From JAXMBN01 sp046349875 (GTDB taxonomy: Bacteria; Planctomycetota; Planctomycetia; Pirellulales; Pirellulaceae), in assembly GCA_046349875.1 (NCBI GenBank), contig JAXMBN010000021.1:40363-104362 (forward strand): 64,000 nt of DNA. The letters are read 5' to 3'. Positions 26,472 to 35,168 of the stretch are shown here, piece after piece. The notes beneath the pieces were generated by a model. That model did no database searches. It was given only the letters and a program-made list of their open reading frames with translations, and was not told where the DNA came from. Both the position numbers and the translations under genes were made by a program. Each line of letters starts with the position of its first letter. Position 1 is the first letter of the stretch.

Positions 26472-27482
26472 TCAAGAAATTGGGAATAGCAGTTGCGAGA
26501 TCACAAGGTAAATAGCCTCAAATGCAAACAACATTGCGCACAGTACATAGATGAATCGCGTGATTTTCGAGTGTCGACGTGACGTAATTGCCTTATGCCA
26601 AAGATACCAAGCGACCAAGAATCCCGTTCCTAGAATTAGCAGTGTTCCTGCTAATTCCGACCGTGGCATTATCGGCAATATTGAAACAACAACCAACGAA
26701 GCGAGTACCATCAACGGGACGACGACAAAGTCAATCTTATTGTTGGGAATTGGGATCAATTGTACGTCTTGGAAATCTGAAATCACTTTCGTTGCTTGTC
26801 CGATTTTTCTCAATGGCAATGGCTTTCCAATCTTTCCACCATAATGGTCAACCAAGAATGGCTTCTGCTTTTCAATTAAGGACGCAACAACATCGTCAGA
26901 GTTCGCCATGCAAGCCAAATATGCAATCGAATATGCAGTATCGTCCCACTTGTTCTGAATGTCAGGTACTTCGTCATCGGGACCGAATTTCGAAAGGTCT
27001 TTTGCGACACCATTAACTAATCGAGCAGCCAGAAATACAAAATGATCAGCGTATTCATCTGATTGTGTTCCGTCAAAATCAAGCCATCGTTCATACCAGC
27101 GATTTGGTGAGTCTACTGACTCACTCAACCTACAAAGTATTTCTTCCGATTGATCGATGATGTTAACTAGCAGTTGTTGTTTTTCGTTTACCTTCTCCAA
27201 CTTCCGTTTTTGGAGCTTTTTGGTTCTCGGCTTAGCCGAACGGGATGGCTGTAACGTATCGACTTCTGGATTAAATGTAACGATGCTTTCGACCAGCGAA
27301 ATGACTTGTTCGATTTCGTCTCGGCGTCGGTGCTTGGCGATAATCCCAAAATCGAGTAGCTCGGACCATGCGTATTGGAGAGTTGCTAACCCGAGCAAAG
27401 AAAGTTCTTTCGGAGAAAGAACTTTAGAGATGGATTCAATGATGCGAACTGCCCGAAGCGGTGTTTCAATTGCAATAGCCAT
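26472..27482 (-). CDS. Helical protein with C-terminal membrane segments, function unknown
   Basis: A protein of 336 residues. The N-terminal 230 residues are soluble and mostly helical (for example ELSLLGLATLQYAWSELLDF and RDEIEQVISLVESIV), with a basic linker (KPRTKKLQKRKLEKV). Three hydrophobic segments end the protein: VVPLMVLASLVVVSILPI, LAGTLLILGTGFLVAWYLW and FIYVLCAMLFAFEAIYLVIS. I recognise no family. The downstream gene is also membrane-bound and the pair sits at the edge of the accessory island, so a defence or mobile-element role is possible but unproven. Confidence 0.7.
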   Translation of the reverse strand: MAIAIETPLRAVRIIESISKVLSPKELSLLGLATLQYAWSELLDFGIIAKHRRRDEIEQVISLVESIVTFNPEVDTLQPSRSAKPRTKKLQKRKLEKVNEKQQLLVNIIDQSEEILCRLSESVDSPNRWYERWLDFDGTQSDEYADHFVFLAARLVNGVAKDLSKFGPDDEVPDIQNKWDDTAYSIAYLACMANSDDVVASLIEKQKPFLVDHYGGKIGKPLPLRKIGQATKVISDFQDVQLIPIPNNKIDFVVVPLMVLASLVVVSILPIMPRSELAGTLLILGTGFLVAWYLWHKAITSRRHSKITRFIYVLCAMLFAFEAIYLVISQLLFPIS

Positions 27483-27651
27483 GACTATTGGGGTCGCCTC
27501 GAAATTATATGAACTCGCTAGTCATAGGGGTTGGATTGTCTTCCTGCGAAACCGCGGTGTCAAGGGCTTTCTCAGGATCGGCACTGATCAAGCCTGTAAT
27601 TTTCAAGAAATTGATTTTTGCACCAGTCTTAATCAATCATAGTTGCATAGC

Positions 27652-28131
27652 TTACTTACCTGGCAGATCTTCACACTTCATGTACAAAAAAACGGACGAA
27701 CGCGGGGCGAAACCCTTGCAGTCGGGGCTCCCCCGGGAAATCCCCGTGGCAATTGGTGGGCTTATATGACGCGTATTCCCACGTTTTTTCGGCCTGATCG
27801 GGCGGCGTGCCTCGAGACAATCGGGCATCCAGGCGAGCCGCAGAAGGGCCGTAAAGGCATAAACAGTTGCATCCAAATAGTGATTCGATCCTCGTCGAAC
27901 CCACTTCCTCTTTGTTGCTTGTCCTGGCAACTCTTCTATGATCAACCTCTCGGAGACAAGGTGCTTCGAGAGTGTTCGATGAATCGATTGAGGGCCAGAG
28001 AACAGGGGTAGAGATCCGGATGCATCCGGTGGGATCAGAAGCGACGAGGAAACGAGGACATTCATCACGTCAGCTTCGAGCGTCACTTGGTCCACATCGT
28101 GTGGCTTGGGGATCCAATACAGAAAAAGCAT
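27652..28131 (-). pseudogene. Phage terminase large subunit (GpA-like), C-terminal remnant
   Basis: Within this 159-residue frame, residues 35-105 match the end of GpA-type terminase large subunits: DASGSLPLFSG, KHLVSERLIIEELPG and KRKWVRRGSNHYLDATVYA. The Asp of NHYLDA is the last nuclease-site residue in that family. The N-terminal ATPase and most of the nuclease domain are missing, and no portal gene lies downstream, so this is a remnant. The final 50 residues look like random extension into flanking DNA. It marks an old phage insertion. Confidence 0.7.
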
Positions 28132-28185
28132 GCTGGTTTGCTTTCCTTTTCAAATAAAGTTGCGTGTTGTTGGCCGAGAGTTTTT

Positions 28186-28440
28186 CTAAGCCTTGTTTTC
28201 GGGGACTAGCCGGGCGGCGAGCTCGTCGTTGGTAAGTTGATCGATGCACTCGGCGATCGATTTGCGATCGGCAGTCTTGAGCATTTCGGCCACGATCAAG
28301 ATTCCATGGCCAAGGCGGTTGGCGATCTTCTGTTCAAGCGATAACTGACTTGCCTCAGAAGGCGGCAGAGCGTCCGTGGAAGGAACGGACTCTTCCGCCG
28401 CTGTGGTGGTGCTTTCAACTTGTTTCTTCGATTTGGCCAT
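28186..28440 (-). CDS. Small phage-associated protein, function unknown
   Basis: Eighty-four residues, with a Lys/Ser/Thr/Glu-rich start (MAKSKKQVESTTTAAEES) and an amphipathic helical end (LEQKIANRLGHGILIVAEMLKTADRKSIAECIDQL). No family recognised. It lies between the terminase remnant and a larger phage-like gene, all on the same strand, so a phage origin is likely. Confidence 0.6.
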   Translation of the reverse strand: MAKSKKQVESTTTAAEESVPSTDALPPSEASQLSLEQKIANRLGHGILIVAEMLKTADRKSIAECIDQLTNDELAARLVPENKA

Positions 28441-28449
28441 GTTCAGTCC

Positions 28450-28482
28450 CTAGTCTCTAGCTTCTAGTTTCTAGCCTCTCGC
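28450..28482. repeat. CTAG-centred heptanucleotide repeat
   Basis: Four consecutive seven-base units ending in CTAG or a variant (TCTCTAG, CTTCTAG, TTTCTAG, CCTCTCG). A related array lies on the other side of the next gene at 29447-29476. Confidence 0.6.
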
Positions 28483-28489
28483 CATTGAC

Positions 28490-29425
28490 TTACAACGCCG
28501 ACGCGGTGTTGATCACGATCGGTGCATTAGTACCATCGAACAACGCATGCAATTTGACTTGGGCCGTTGCGTCTTCCATCGCCTGGCCTTCAAAAGGCGT
28601 TTGGACTTCCACGATCCCGGCCGAGTTGATCACGATATGTTCGGCCGTTGCATCGGCCACGAACGAACCGGTGTTTTTGACTCGCTTGCGAAGCTTGATG
28701 TACGTGTTGGCCTGGGTGGCTTCCTTCCCGACCAATGGAATCCCTGTTGCAGAAAAGACGTCGACCTTTTTGGTGGTCACCATGATCGTTGGCAGGATCG
28801 AAGGTACATCCACTTGAGTGTCGTAGATATTGGAATTGCAGCCGAGCGTATCGATGTTGATCCCAAAATCGATCTCGAGCGATTGCACGCAACCCATGTT
28901 GACGGCAGCAAGTTGAATGTCACCCAAGGTATGCCGCGCGGGATCGGTGGCTGTGCCAGGCGAAGCAACGTTATCGGAAATGGTGAGTGGTGCCGTTACA
29001 CCATCGCCAGAGATTGCAAACGCTTCGAGTTCCAGGCTTGCATCTTGGCGATGCAGACAACTGAGCCGGCGAATGACCAGACGACCATTCCGAATTGCCA
29101 GTTTGCGGTGAACCGAACCGGCCGCCAATTGCCCCTGGTCGGTATAGAGCATTTCGTAAAGTTCAAGACCCGGATTGGTAGCCGAAAGAAGCGACAAGCC
29201 AGCAAACCCAACGGCATCGATAGCCTGTTTCAGCGAATGGGTTTGGAAGGTGAAACCAGTTTTGATCTCGTTGATCGAAGCGTGGAGGGCATATTGCGAT
29301 CCGGCGACCGCTTCGGCCACCACTCGCGTTCGGTTGGCAGCGCTTTGGCGAAGGATCCCACCGAGCAGAACGGCGGAACCCATGGCATCGGTATAGATCT
29401 TGAGAACGTGAGCTTTGTAGGCCAT
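28490..29425 (-). CDS. Phage-like structural protein, identity uncertain
   Basis: A protein of 311 residues, beta-rich and without signal peptide or membrane segment. It begins MAYKAHVLKIYTDAMGSAVLLGG. Sections such as LYTDQGQLAAGSVHRKLAIRNGRLVIRRL and VPSILPTIMVTTKKVDVFS have the look of tail-tube or other virion proteins, but no family is recognised with certainty. The neighbours (terminase remnant and a small phage-like gene) support a phage origin. It is flanked on both sides by CTAG-type repeats. It appears intact, so it may have been retained or carried as a unit. Confidence 0.65.
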   Translation of the reverse strand: MAYKAHVLKIYTDAMGSAVLLGGILRQSAANRTRVVAEAVAGSQYALHASINEIKTGFTFQTHSLKQAIDAVGFAGLSLLSATNPGLELYEMLYTDQGQLAAGSVHRKLAIRNGRLVIRRLSCLHRQDASLELEAFAISGDGVTAPLTISDNVASPGTATDPARHTLGDIQLAAVNMGCVQSLEIDFGINIDTLGCNSNIYDTQVDVPSILPTIMVTTKKVDVFSATGIPLVGKEATQANTYIKLRKRVKNTGSFVADATAEHIVINSAGIVEVQTPFEGQAMEDATAQVKLHALFDGTNAPIVINTASAL

Positions 29426-29433
29426 GGACGGTA

Positions 29434-29484
29434 TCCCTTGGGAGTTGCTAGTCGCGAGAGACTAGACGCTAGTTTCCCAAGGGA
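29434..29484. repeat. Inverted repeat enclosing CTAG repeats
   Basis: TCCCTTGGGA at 29434-29443 and TCCCAAGGGA at 29475-29484 are a perfect ten-base inverted pair. Between them lie CTAG-containing heptads (CTAGTCG, CTAGACG, CTAGTTT). The DNA can fold into a stable hairpin just upstream of the phage-like gene start. Confidence 0.7.
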
Positions 29485-29591
29485 ACATCCACCGTCCGGA
29501 TTTGAGGAGTGAATTCATGCTTTCGGCTCGCCGTGGATCGCTAGTATAATTTTCAGATTGAACCACGCGATTCACCATATTGGACCAAATA

Positions 29592-30203
29592 ATGTCGCTT
29601 TCAGACTTCATTGCAGCACAAGATTTACAAGAACTTGGCGGTAAACTTCGCGATGCTGTTAACAATGCAGCGCGTTTCTATGACGCACATTCCGAAGATG
29701 AAGATGCACTCACGGGGGCTTTTGCACAAGAGATCATTCGCGAACTGCAAGGGGTAAAATTGCCGTCCGGTGATGAGGTAAGTGTGCGGCATAGGAAGTA
29801 TAGAGGACGCGGCCAGAATGCAGATGAAATACGATTGGGAGCAGACGGATTTTTCGAGGTTGAAGTCAAAGAAGGTAATACAGTGAAAACGACCAAGAGC
29901 CTTCCGTATCAAGCAAAGAACGATTGGAAAAAAACCGACAAAGATTTAGTTAAACAGTGCAAAAAGATGCACGACAGCTTTGGAGAGGGTGCATCGATCG
30001 TCGTTAACTATACAAAGAATGGTTATGAAGGATATAAAACTGAAGATGTAATAGAGTCTGGAGGGAAAGAATCCGAATCAGGCAGTACATCGCTTGGCGA
30101 TATGCTTGGCTCGCAGTTTCTTAACTGTAAAATCGGGAAAGAAGGTCTGAACACTACTGGATACAAATTAAATTCAACAATAATTACAATCCAGAAGCTC
30201 TAA
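29592..30203 (+). CDS. Possible restriction-endonuclease-like protein
   Basis: ATG 29592 gives 203 residues; an in-frame TTG lies at 29580. The centre contains GADGFFEVEVKEG followed by YQAKNDW. The E-x-E-x-K arrangement after a predicted strand resembles the catalytic core of PD-(D/E)xK nucleases, with the upstream EDALTGAFAQEII helix possibly giving the first acidic residue. This is a tentative reading. The protein is AT-rich, lies alone on the plus strand between phage remnants and a zinc-ribbon protein, and could belong to a defence locus. Confidence 0.6.
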   Translation: MSLSDFIAAQDLQELGGKLRDAVNNAARFYDAHSEDEDALTGAFAQEIIRELQGVKLPSGDEVSVRHRKYRGRGQNADEIRLGADGFFEVEVKEGNTVKTTKSLPYQAKNDWKKTDKDLVKQCKKMHDSFGEGASIVVNYTKNGYEGYKTEDVIESGGKESESGSTSLGDMLGSQFLNCKIGKEGLNTTGYKLNSTIITIQKL

Positions 30204-30306
30204 TTGTCCAAAATGCGAGCCTGCTAATCTTTCGAAATACTCGCAACTCATGCTCGCCTCCATAGTGGCCTGTAAACGCTCGTCGCGATTGGAGACAAAG
30301 TTCACA

Positions 30307-31056
30307 CTAATAAACGACGGCACATCCGCTAACAGCCGACGCGATCACCGCAACGATAATGATCAGAAGCAAACAACCGCAACCATTTCGAAGACATGAA
30401 CCACTTTCGTTCGTTGCTACTGCATTTGCGTGAGCATCCGCGTTAGCACTTGCGTGAGCGTTTCCACCCTTCACTATGTTTACGATTTGGACCCCAGCAG
30501 GAACTCGCTGTGCTTCGGCGGAGGCGCGTAAGGTAGGATCCAACAATTCGCCACAATGTTTGCATTTTCGTGCGTGTAGCGAGATAGTTTCCGCGCAGAA
30601 CGGACACAATGTGGCATCAGATGGAATCGCGTGTGAATCGACAATTTCCCCACGTATAGGACGTGGGTTAAGACTAGCAAGCTCCTGTCGTCGTTGATCA
30701 TCTTCTTGCTTCTTAACAATCAGCTGTCGTTTGCGTCGTTCCTCCTCCTCTTCCGCCGCACGTTTAGCAAGAATCAAATTTCTTTCTTCGGCAGCCAATC
30801 GACGCTCTTCGGCGGCCAAACGTCGTTCTTCGGCAGCAACTTTTTGGGCTTCCTCTTTAGCAGCCCTTTCCTTTGCTTGTTGCTGCTCAACTTCTTGACG
30901 CTGTTTTAGACCTGGTACCTTAAAGCGCGCGCCACAATCCGGGCACGAATCCACTTCGCCGGCCTCCATCAATGACGACGTCAGTCGGACGCTACATTTT
31001 GGGCAATTGTATTTGACCTCCCATCGACCAAGAATGTTTTTGCGGATCTCAGGCAT
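30307..31056 (-). CDS. Double zinc-ribbon membrane protein with coiled coil
   Basis: A protein of 249 residues in four parts. An N-terminal zinc ribbon (CPKC near residue 18, CPDC near 38) is followed by a long Glu/Arg/Ala coiled coil with tandem AAEERRL units (about 55-125). A second zinc ribbon (CPFCAE, CKHCGE, about 152-170) follows, then an Ala/His/Asn-rich stretch and a C-terminal membrane segment (GCLLLIIIVAVIASAVSGC). I recognise no specific family, although zinc ribbon plus coiled coil plus tail anchor is a known design for membrane-attached regulators. It is one of several zinc-ribbon genes in this island. Confidence 0.75.
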   Translation of the reverse strand: MPEIRKNILGRWEVKYNCPKCSVRLTSSLMEAGEVDSCPDCGARFKVPGLKQRQEVEQQQAKERAAKEEAQKVAAEERRLAAEERRLAAEERNLILAKRAAEEEEERRKRQLIVKKQEDDQRRQELASLNPRPIRGEIVDSHAIPSDATLCPFCAETISLHARKCKHCGELLDPTLRASAEAQRVPAGVQIVNIVKGGNAHASANADAHANAVATNESGSCLRNGCGCLLLIIIVAVIASAVSGCAVVY

Positions 31057-31226
31057 TCGACGTAAGGTGCTTTCAGTTTGTGAGGTTGAGACGGGACAAA
31101 AAAACTGGATACTTGGCGCAAATTAAAAGAAACTTCAGTCGCACAACGTTACCTTCCTCCGGGCCGCGGCAAACGACATTGATCTCACCAACCCTCGCGA
31201 CCCGCGGCTCCGCGTGAAGCGGAATG

Positions 31227-32201
31227 TTAAGGCATTTCTTGTAACTCAAGTTTGTTCAGCATCACTTCGATCGGGAAGACCGCATCGTTGAGATCGTTTG
31301 AGAATGCCATCGTAACGAGCTTGTGAGCAAATTCTTTTACGTCATCATCGGCGAGTATCCAGTTGATTTGATTGTTGGATTTATATGCTTCGATGATTCG
31401 CAGCAGCTCAGCAGCTGTGAAGTCATCGAATTGCGTCAAGCGAGCAATAGCGTTGTGCGTCGTCGCAAAATTCGAGGACTGTTCCAGTTTCTCGATCGCT
31501 GCACCCTTTGCGAGTTGATCCGCGAGTTTAATGTCCGCAAAGTGCTGATTGAGAAATGAAGACAAAGAAAGATAAAGGTGACACGTCGATGATTTGCGGC
31601 CTGCCCATTCGGAAGCGAGATACGAATCCAACGAACCTTCCGACAGTTTCGATTCGAAGTCACCGTCCCGGCTAATAATGTGCAGATCCTCGTTATCGGG
31701 CACGTGAGCAAGTAACCATTCCCAATGGATTGCGTCGCCACAGGAATCATTCTTGCCGGGAGGTTTGCGCAGCGTTGTACGGTGAATCGCAGTGTCAATG
31801 ATGCTTGAATCGACCTTGTAGATTGCAGTCGCATCAAATAGCTCTTGAACCACTCTGTCGGCCGTTGTCTCGCCAGCAACCGCTTCCGCGGTTACACGAT
31901 CAACGATCGTTTTCGTGAGTTCGCGTATTCGCGATTGCAGGTGTTCAAGTTCGACGGATTCCACGTGAGGCCGAATTATGTTCGGGCGATGCAATTCGAA
32001 CTTGCTCTTCTTGAACTGCGTCAGTGATTCAGCAATCACCCTTTCTCGGTTGCGTGTGAATTCGTCATGAACCGCATCAGAAACAAAAAGCTTGATATTG
32101 CCCTTGCTTTCCAGACTCGCAAGATTACGAAGCTCATCAAGATCTCCAGAGGACATCCTGAAAAAGTCGAGCAGTACGTTCGTGTCGATGAATACGTTCA
32201 T
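31227..32201 (-). CDS. PIN-domain (DUF4935-like) putative ribonuclease
   Basis: The start is set at ATG 32201 because the PIN core begins there (MNVFIDTNVLLDFFR); upstream in-frame ATGs add unrelated sequence. The product has 324 residues. PIN acidic residues are visible in FIDTN, SDAVHDEF, NDSCGDAIHWEWL and LHIISRDGDF. The C-terminal third is helical. PIN domains of this type are metal-dependent RNases, found as toxins or as effector parts of defence genes; no antitoxin gene is adjacent, so a classical toxin-antitoxin pair is not supported. Confidence 0.82.
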   Translation of the reverse strand: MNVFIDTNVLLDFFRMSSGDLDELRNLASLESKGNIKLFVSDAVHDEFTRNRERVIAESLTQFKKSKFELHRPNIIRPHVESVELEHLQSRIRELTKTIVDRVTAEAVAGETTADRVVQELFDATAIYKVDSSIIDTAIHRTTLRKPPGKNDSCGDAIHWEWLLAHVPDNEDLHIISRDGDFESKLSEGSLDSYLASEWAGRKSSTCHLYLSLSSFLNQHFADIKLADQLAKGAAIEKLEQSSNFATTHNAIARLTQFDDFTAAELLRIIEAYKSNNQINWILADDDVKEFAHKLVTMAFSNDLNDAVFPIEVMLNKLELQEMP

Positions 32202-32601
32202 TGCCCTAACTTTAATTCTCTCGGTACGGGAGATTGGATAATGGGATTGGGGGTTATTCTCGCCGAGCATCGAGCACATCAAGCCGCCCCCCCTCTTTTT
32301 ATGTACCAGAACATCCCATTGTTGTCAAACTCTAGACTGTCGATAGATCGAGCAAAGGTAGCGATTGAGGCCGCGACCCTCACGGCAGAAATCTATGTAA
32401 CCTCACCAGACTTTTTTCGGTTGGTTAATATACTGCTGTTGGTGATTGACAGTTCGGCATGACTTGACCTCGTCGTTGGGTTCGCCTTTATGAAACTACG
32501 AATTCCGAGACTCGTCTCTGGCTAGCGGGACGCGGCTGGATATTGGCCGGACGTTGCGAGGAGCGACAAGAAATTAAATCGACCCTCATGGCATTATCAG
32601 C
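32202..32601. other. Intergenic region inside the accessory island
   Basis: This 400-base AT-rich stretch separates the PIN gene (minus) from the decayed nuclease-like gene (plus). I see no supported gene, terminator or repeat in it. Confidence 0.4.
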
Positions 32602-33238
32602 TTGGCTCTTCAATCGTTCTTGGCAATGCAAATTTGGCTAAGGTTCATGTTACGCCACCGAACGATTATGGAGTCGCCACAATGGACACCCAAGAGCTGC
32701 AGATCACTCAAGCGTTTAACCTATGTAGGACGCATTGAAAGACAAACGAGCCTGCTTCCGATCGCGCGTGGCATTGTGTTGGTAGGTCACCTTTCGCCGA
32801 TGCCACCTCAACCGCCACGCTGGAAGCTTGTACGGGAGAGGATTTTCCAGAAGGCGATCGAGCAGTATCCCCACCAAACAGGCCGCAATTTGCATGCAGC
32901 TTGGATGACACTGGTCAATGCTTATGATGCTGAAGACATCCAAGCGAGTCCGAAAACGAACCCTGAGCTTGCGTTCATCGTTGAAGCTAAACAATCCATG
33001 TCCCGCTACTCTGATTTTGATGAATGGCTTAGCGAAAGTAGAGACCTAGCAATTTCCTCTGTCTATACAAATGAGATAATACAAAATGTCCTTACAGCAG
33101 GAGAAAGCAGTGTTCCACTGCGAGCCGATCGAACTTTCGGAAGACTATCTAAAATCGGCTGGTTGGGTCGCAAAAATGCGTGCAGTATTAGCAGCAGATC
33201 GTTTAGCTAAGGCTTGGAGTGAAGCAATAGACCCCTAA
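32602..33238 (+). pseudogene. Decayed gene resembling an S1/P1-type nuclease
   Basis: Pieces of a protein are spread over different frames. One frame contains TGRNLHAAW and, further on, FDEWLSESRDLAISSVY. After a shift near 33115 the frame continues as CEPIELSEDYLKSAGWVAKM to RLAKAWSEAIDP and a stop. Another frame upstream reads EDFPEGDR. The order of these blocks is like the C-terminal half of S1/P1 zinc nucleases (EGDRGGN, NLHxxWD, WxxES, RLA). No single frame carries the whole, so it is either a pseudogene or poorly sequenced. The family match is from memory and modest. Confidence 0.4.
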
Positions 33239-33358
33239 AAAATTTCATAGGTGTTCAGGCTGCGATCGTAGACACAGATGCGCCTTTGCCTGTCGCCTTG
33301 CGTGGAGTTAGATTGCCAAGTTGTGTCGAATTGTTTCCTCGTTACATGGTTTTCAGAC

Positions 33359-35034
33359 ATGGATCCCAAACTTCAATCATTGAGTTCAAGCGAATAACTT
33401 TAGTGAAAGTGATTTCAAAAATTCGGGGGTCTCTTGGGAGGTACTCGAAGAGATTGGAAAACACTATGACGGGCTCAAACCCGAACTTGAAAGACACGCC
33501 AACTCTTTGGTGGCGTTGATTCAGCCGATGCCTCTCGTTCATTCCATACGATGGCGAATTAAAGACGCAACCCATCTTCAGGCCAAAATCATAAGAAAGC
33601 GACTCGATAACCCCGACTGGAGTTGCAATCTTGATAATTACCTCGAACAAATAACTGATCTAATTGGCATTCGTGCTATTCACCTTTTTAAACAAGATTG
33701 GAAGTCGATTCACCAAGAAATAATGGAGCTTTTCTGGGTTAAAGAAAGTCCTGAAGGTTACTTCAGAGAAGGCGACTCGCCCGACGTAGTGGCTGAATTC
33801 CAGGAAAACAATATTACCCCTAAAAAGCATCCGTTTGGCTACAGGAGTATTCACTACCTATTAGATACACAGATTTCACGCAAATATCGATTCATTGCAG
33901 AATTACAAGTGCGAACAATTTTGAAGAAGGTTGGAGCGAGATAGATCACCATGTTCGTTATCCGCGTCATTCTGATAATTCCTACCTCACGCATTATTTA
34001 GCAATTTTCAACAGACTGTCTGGTATTGCGGACGAGATGGCAACATATGTTCGCTCATTAGATTCCATACTAAAGCAGAACAAAGAACTTGAGCAAAAAG
34101 TAGAGCAGATCGAGAATAAACTCCTTGAGGAGATAAAGAACTCAGAGTTAATTGGGCAAGAACGGGAAAAGCTTGTTGCTCGCGTAGAGGAACTATCAAC
34201 TGCCAACAAGAAAGCGAAAGCCGGTAGTACCGGAATCGGGGGTCAGATTGGTGTTTTACCAGTAACGAATACAGTTCAGCTCACCCCTAATAGCTATTCA
34301 AATCAATTGCCCACTTCTTCAATATCCAATCAACTCGGGAGTGACGTTTGGCTCTCTAGGATCATTATCCCAACAATCTACAATCCGCTAACCCTAATGG
34401 AAATCTTGGATTGTCCCAGCCATCTGCAGTTCTACCAAACCCGATTAACCATTCAAATCATTTGCCCGCTTCTGCAAACATCGGACCGATCAACTCTGGA
34501 GTGACGTATGAATCTCTAGGGTCATTTTTTCAACAACATCCGCTAAACCCTAATGGAAATCTTGGATTGTCCCAACCATCTGCAGTTCTACCAAACCCGA
34601 TTAACCATTCAAATCATTTGCCCGCTTCTGCAAACATCGGACCGATCAACTCTGGAGTGACGTATGAATCTCTAGGGTCATTTTTTCAACAACATCCGCT
34701 AAACCCTAATGGAAATCTTGGATTGTCCCAACCATCTGCAGTTCTACCAAACCCGATTAACCATTCAAATCATTTGCCCGCTTCTGCAAACATCGGACCG
34801 ATCAACTCTGGAGTGACGTATGGATCTCTAGGGTCATTTTTTCAACAACCTCCGCTAAACCCTAATGGAAATCTTGGATCATCGTCCCAACCACTTGCCG
34901 TTCCACCAATCCTTGGCAGCAATCAACCGATACAAGTGAAAATCCGATGCGGGAGATGCCAGAACTTATATGATTCGATCGTGTTCAATAACCAAATCAC
35001 GGGGGCCAAAAAATGCCCTTTTTGTGGTAGTTAG
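33359..35034 (+). pseudogene. RelA/SpoT-domain gene with coiled coil, 52-residue repeats and C-terminal zinc ribbon (frameshifted)
   Basis: Joined across small shifts this is one gene. From about 33385 the protein reads into the nucleotidyltransferase core: YLEQITDLIGIRAIHLF, HPFGYRSIHYLL and AELQVRTI. One base is then missing in a T run near 33918, after which the expected EEGWSEIDHHVRYP follows in the next frame. A coiled coil follows (KQNKELEQKVEQIENKLLEE), then a Ser/Asn/Pro-rich part with three copies of a 52-residue repeat and a partial first copy, and a zinc ribbon (CGRC, CPFCGS). A second shift lies in an A run near 34389 and probably one more near 33395. RelA/SpoT domains make (p)ppGpp or related alarmones, and some act as toxins or phage-defence effectors. 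Sequence error is as likely as decay. Confidence 0.7.
34341..34890 (+). repeat. Coding tandem repeats, period 156 bp
   Basis: Starts of the unit (GTGACGT) fall at 34501, 34657 and 34813, exactly 156 bases apart, with a diverged copy starting at 34341. The copies are almost identical, including synonymous positions, so the expansion is recent. The unit encodes 52 residues rich in Pro, Asn and Ser. Confidence 0.9.
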
Positions 35035-35168
35035 ACTCACATTATGTAGGCGGAACCCAATTTGCACACTTTGTGCGATAGTCCCGCGCAATCGGGAGGG
35101 TGTGCTGACCAAATGCAAGCCGTAATTGCAGCATGATGATTGGCAAAGGTGTGGAATGAATCGATCAC

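Noticed and set aside
31227..32201. PIN gene as part of a toxin-antitoxin pair
   Set aside because: No small antitoxin-like gene lies next to it on the same strand, and the protein is much longer than VapC toxins.
34341..34890. Regular repeats that might suggest a CRISPR array
   Set aside because: The period is 156 bases with no unique spacers, and the repeats are in frame within a coding sequence.
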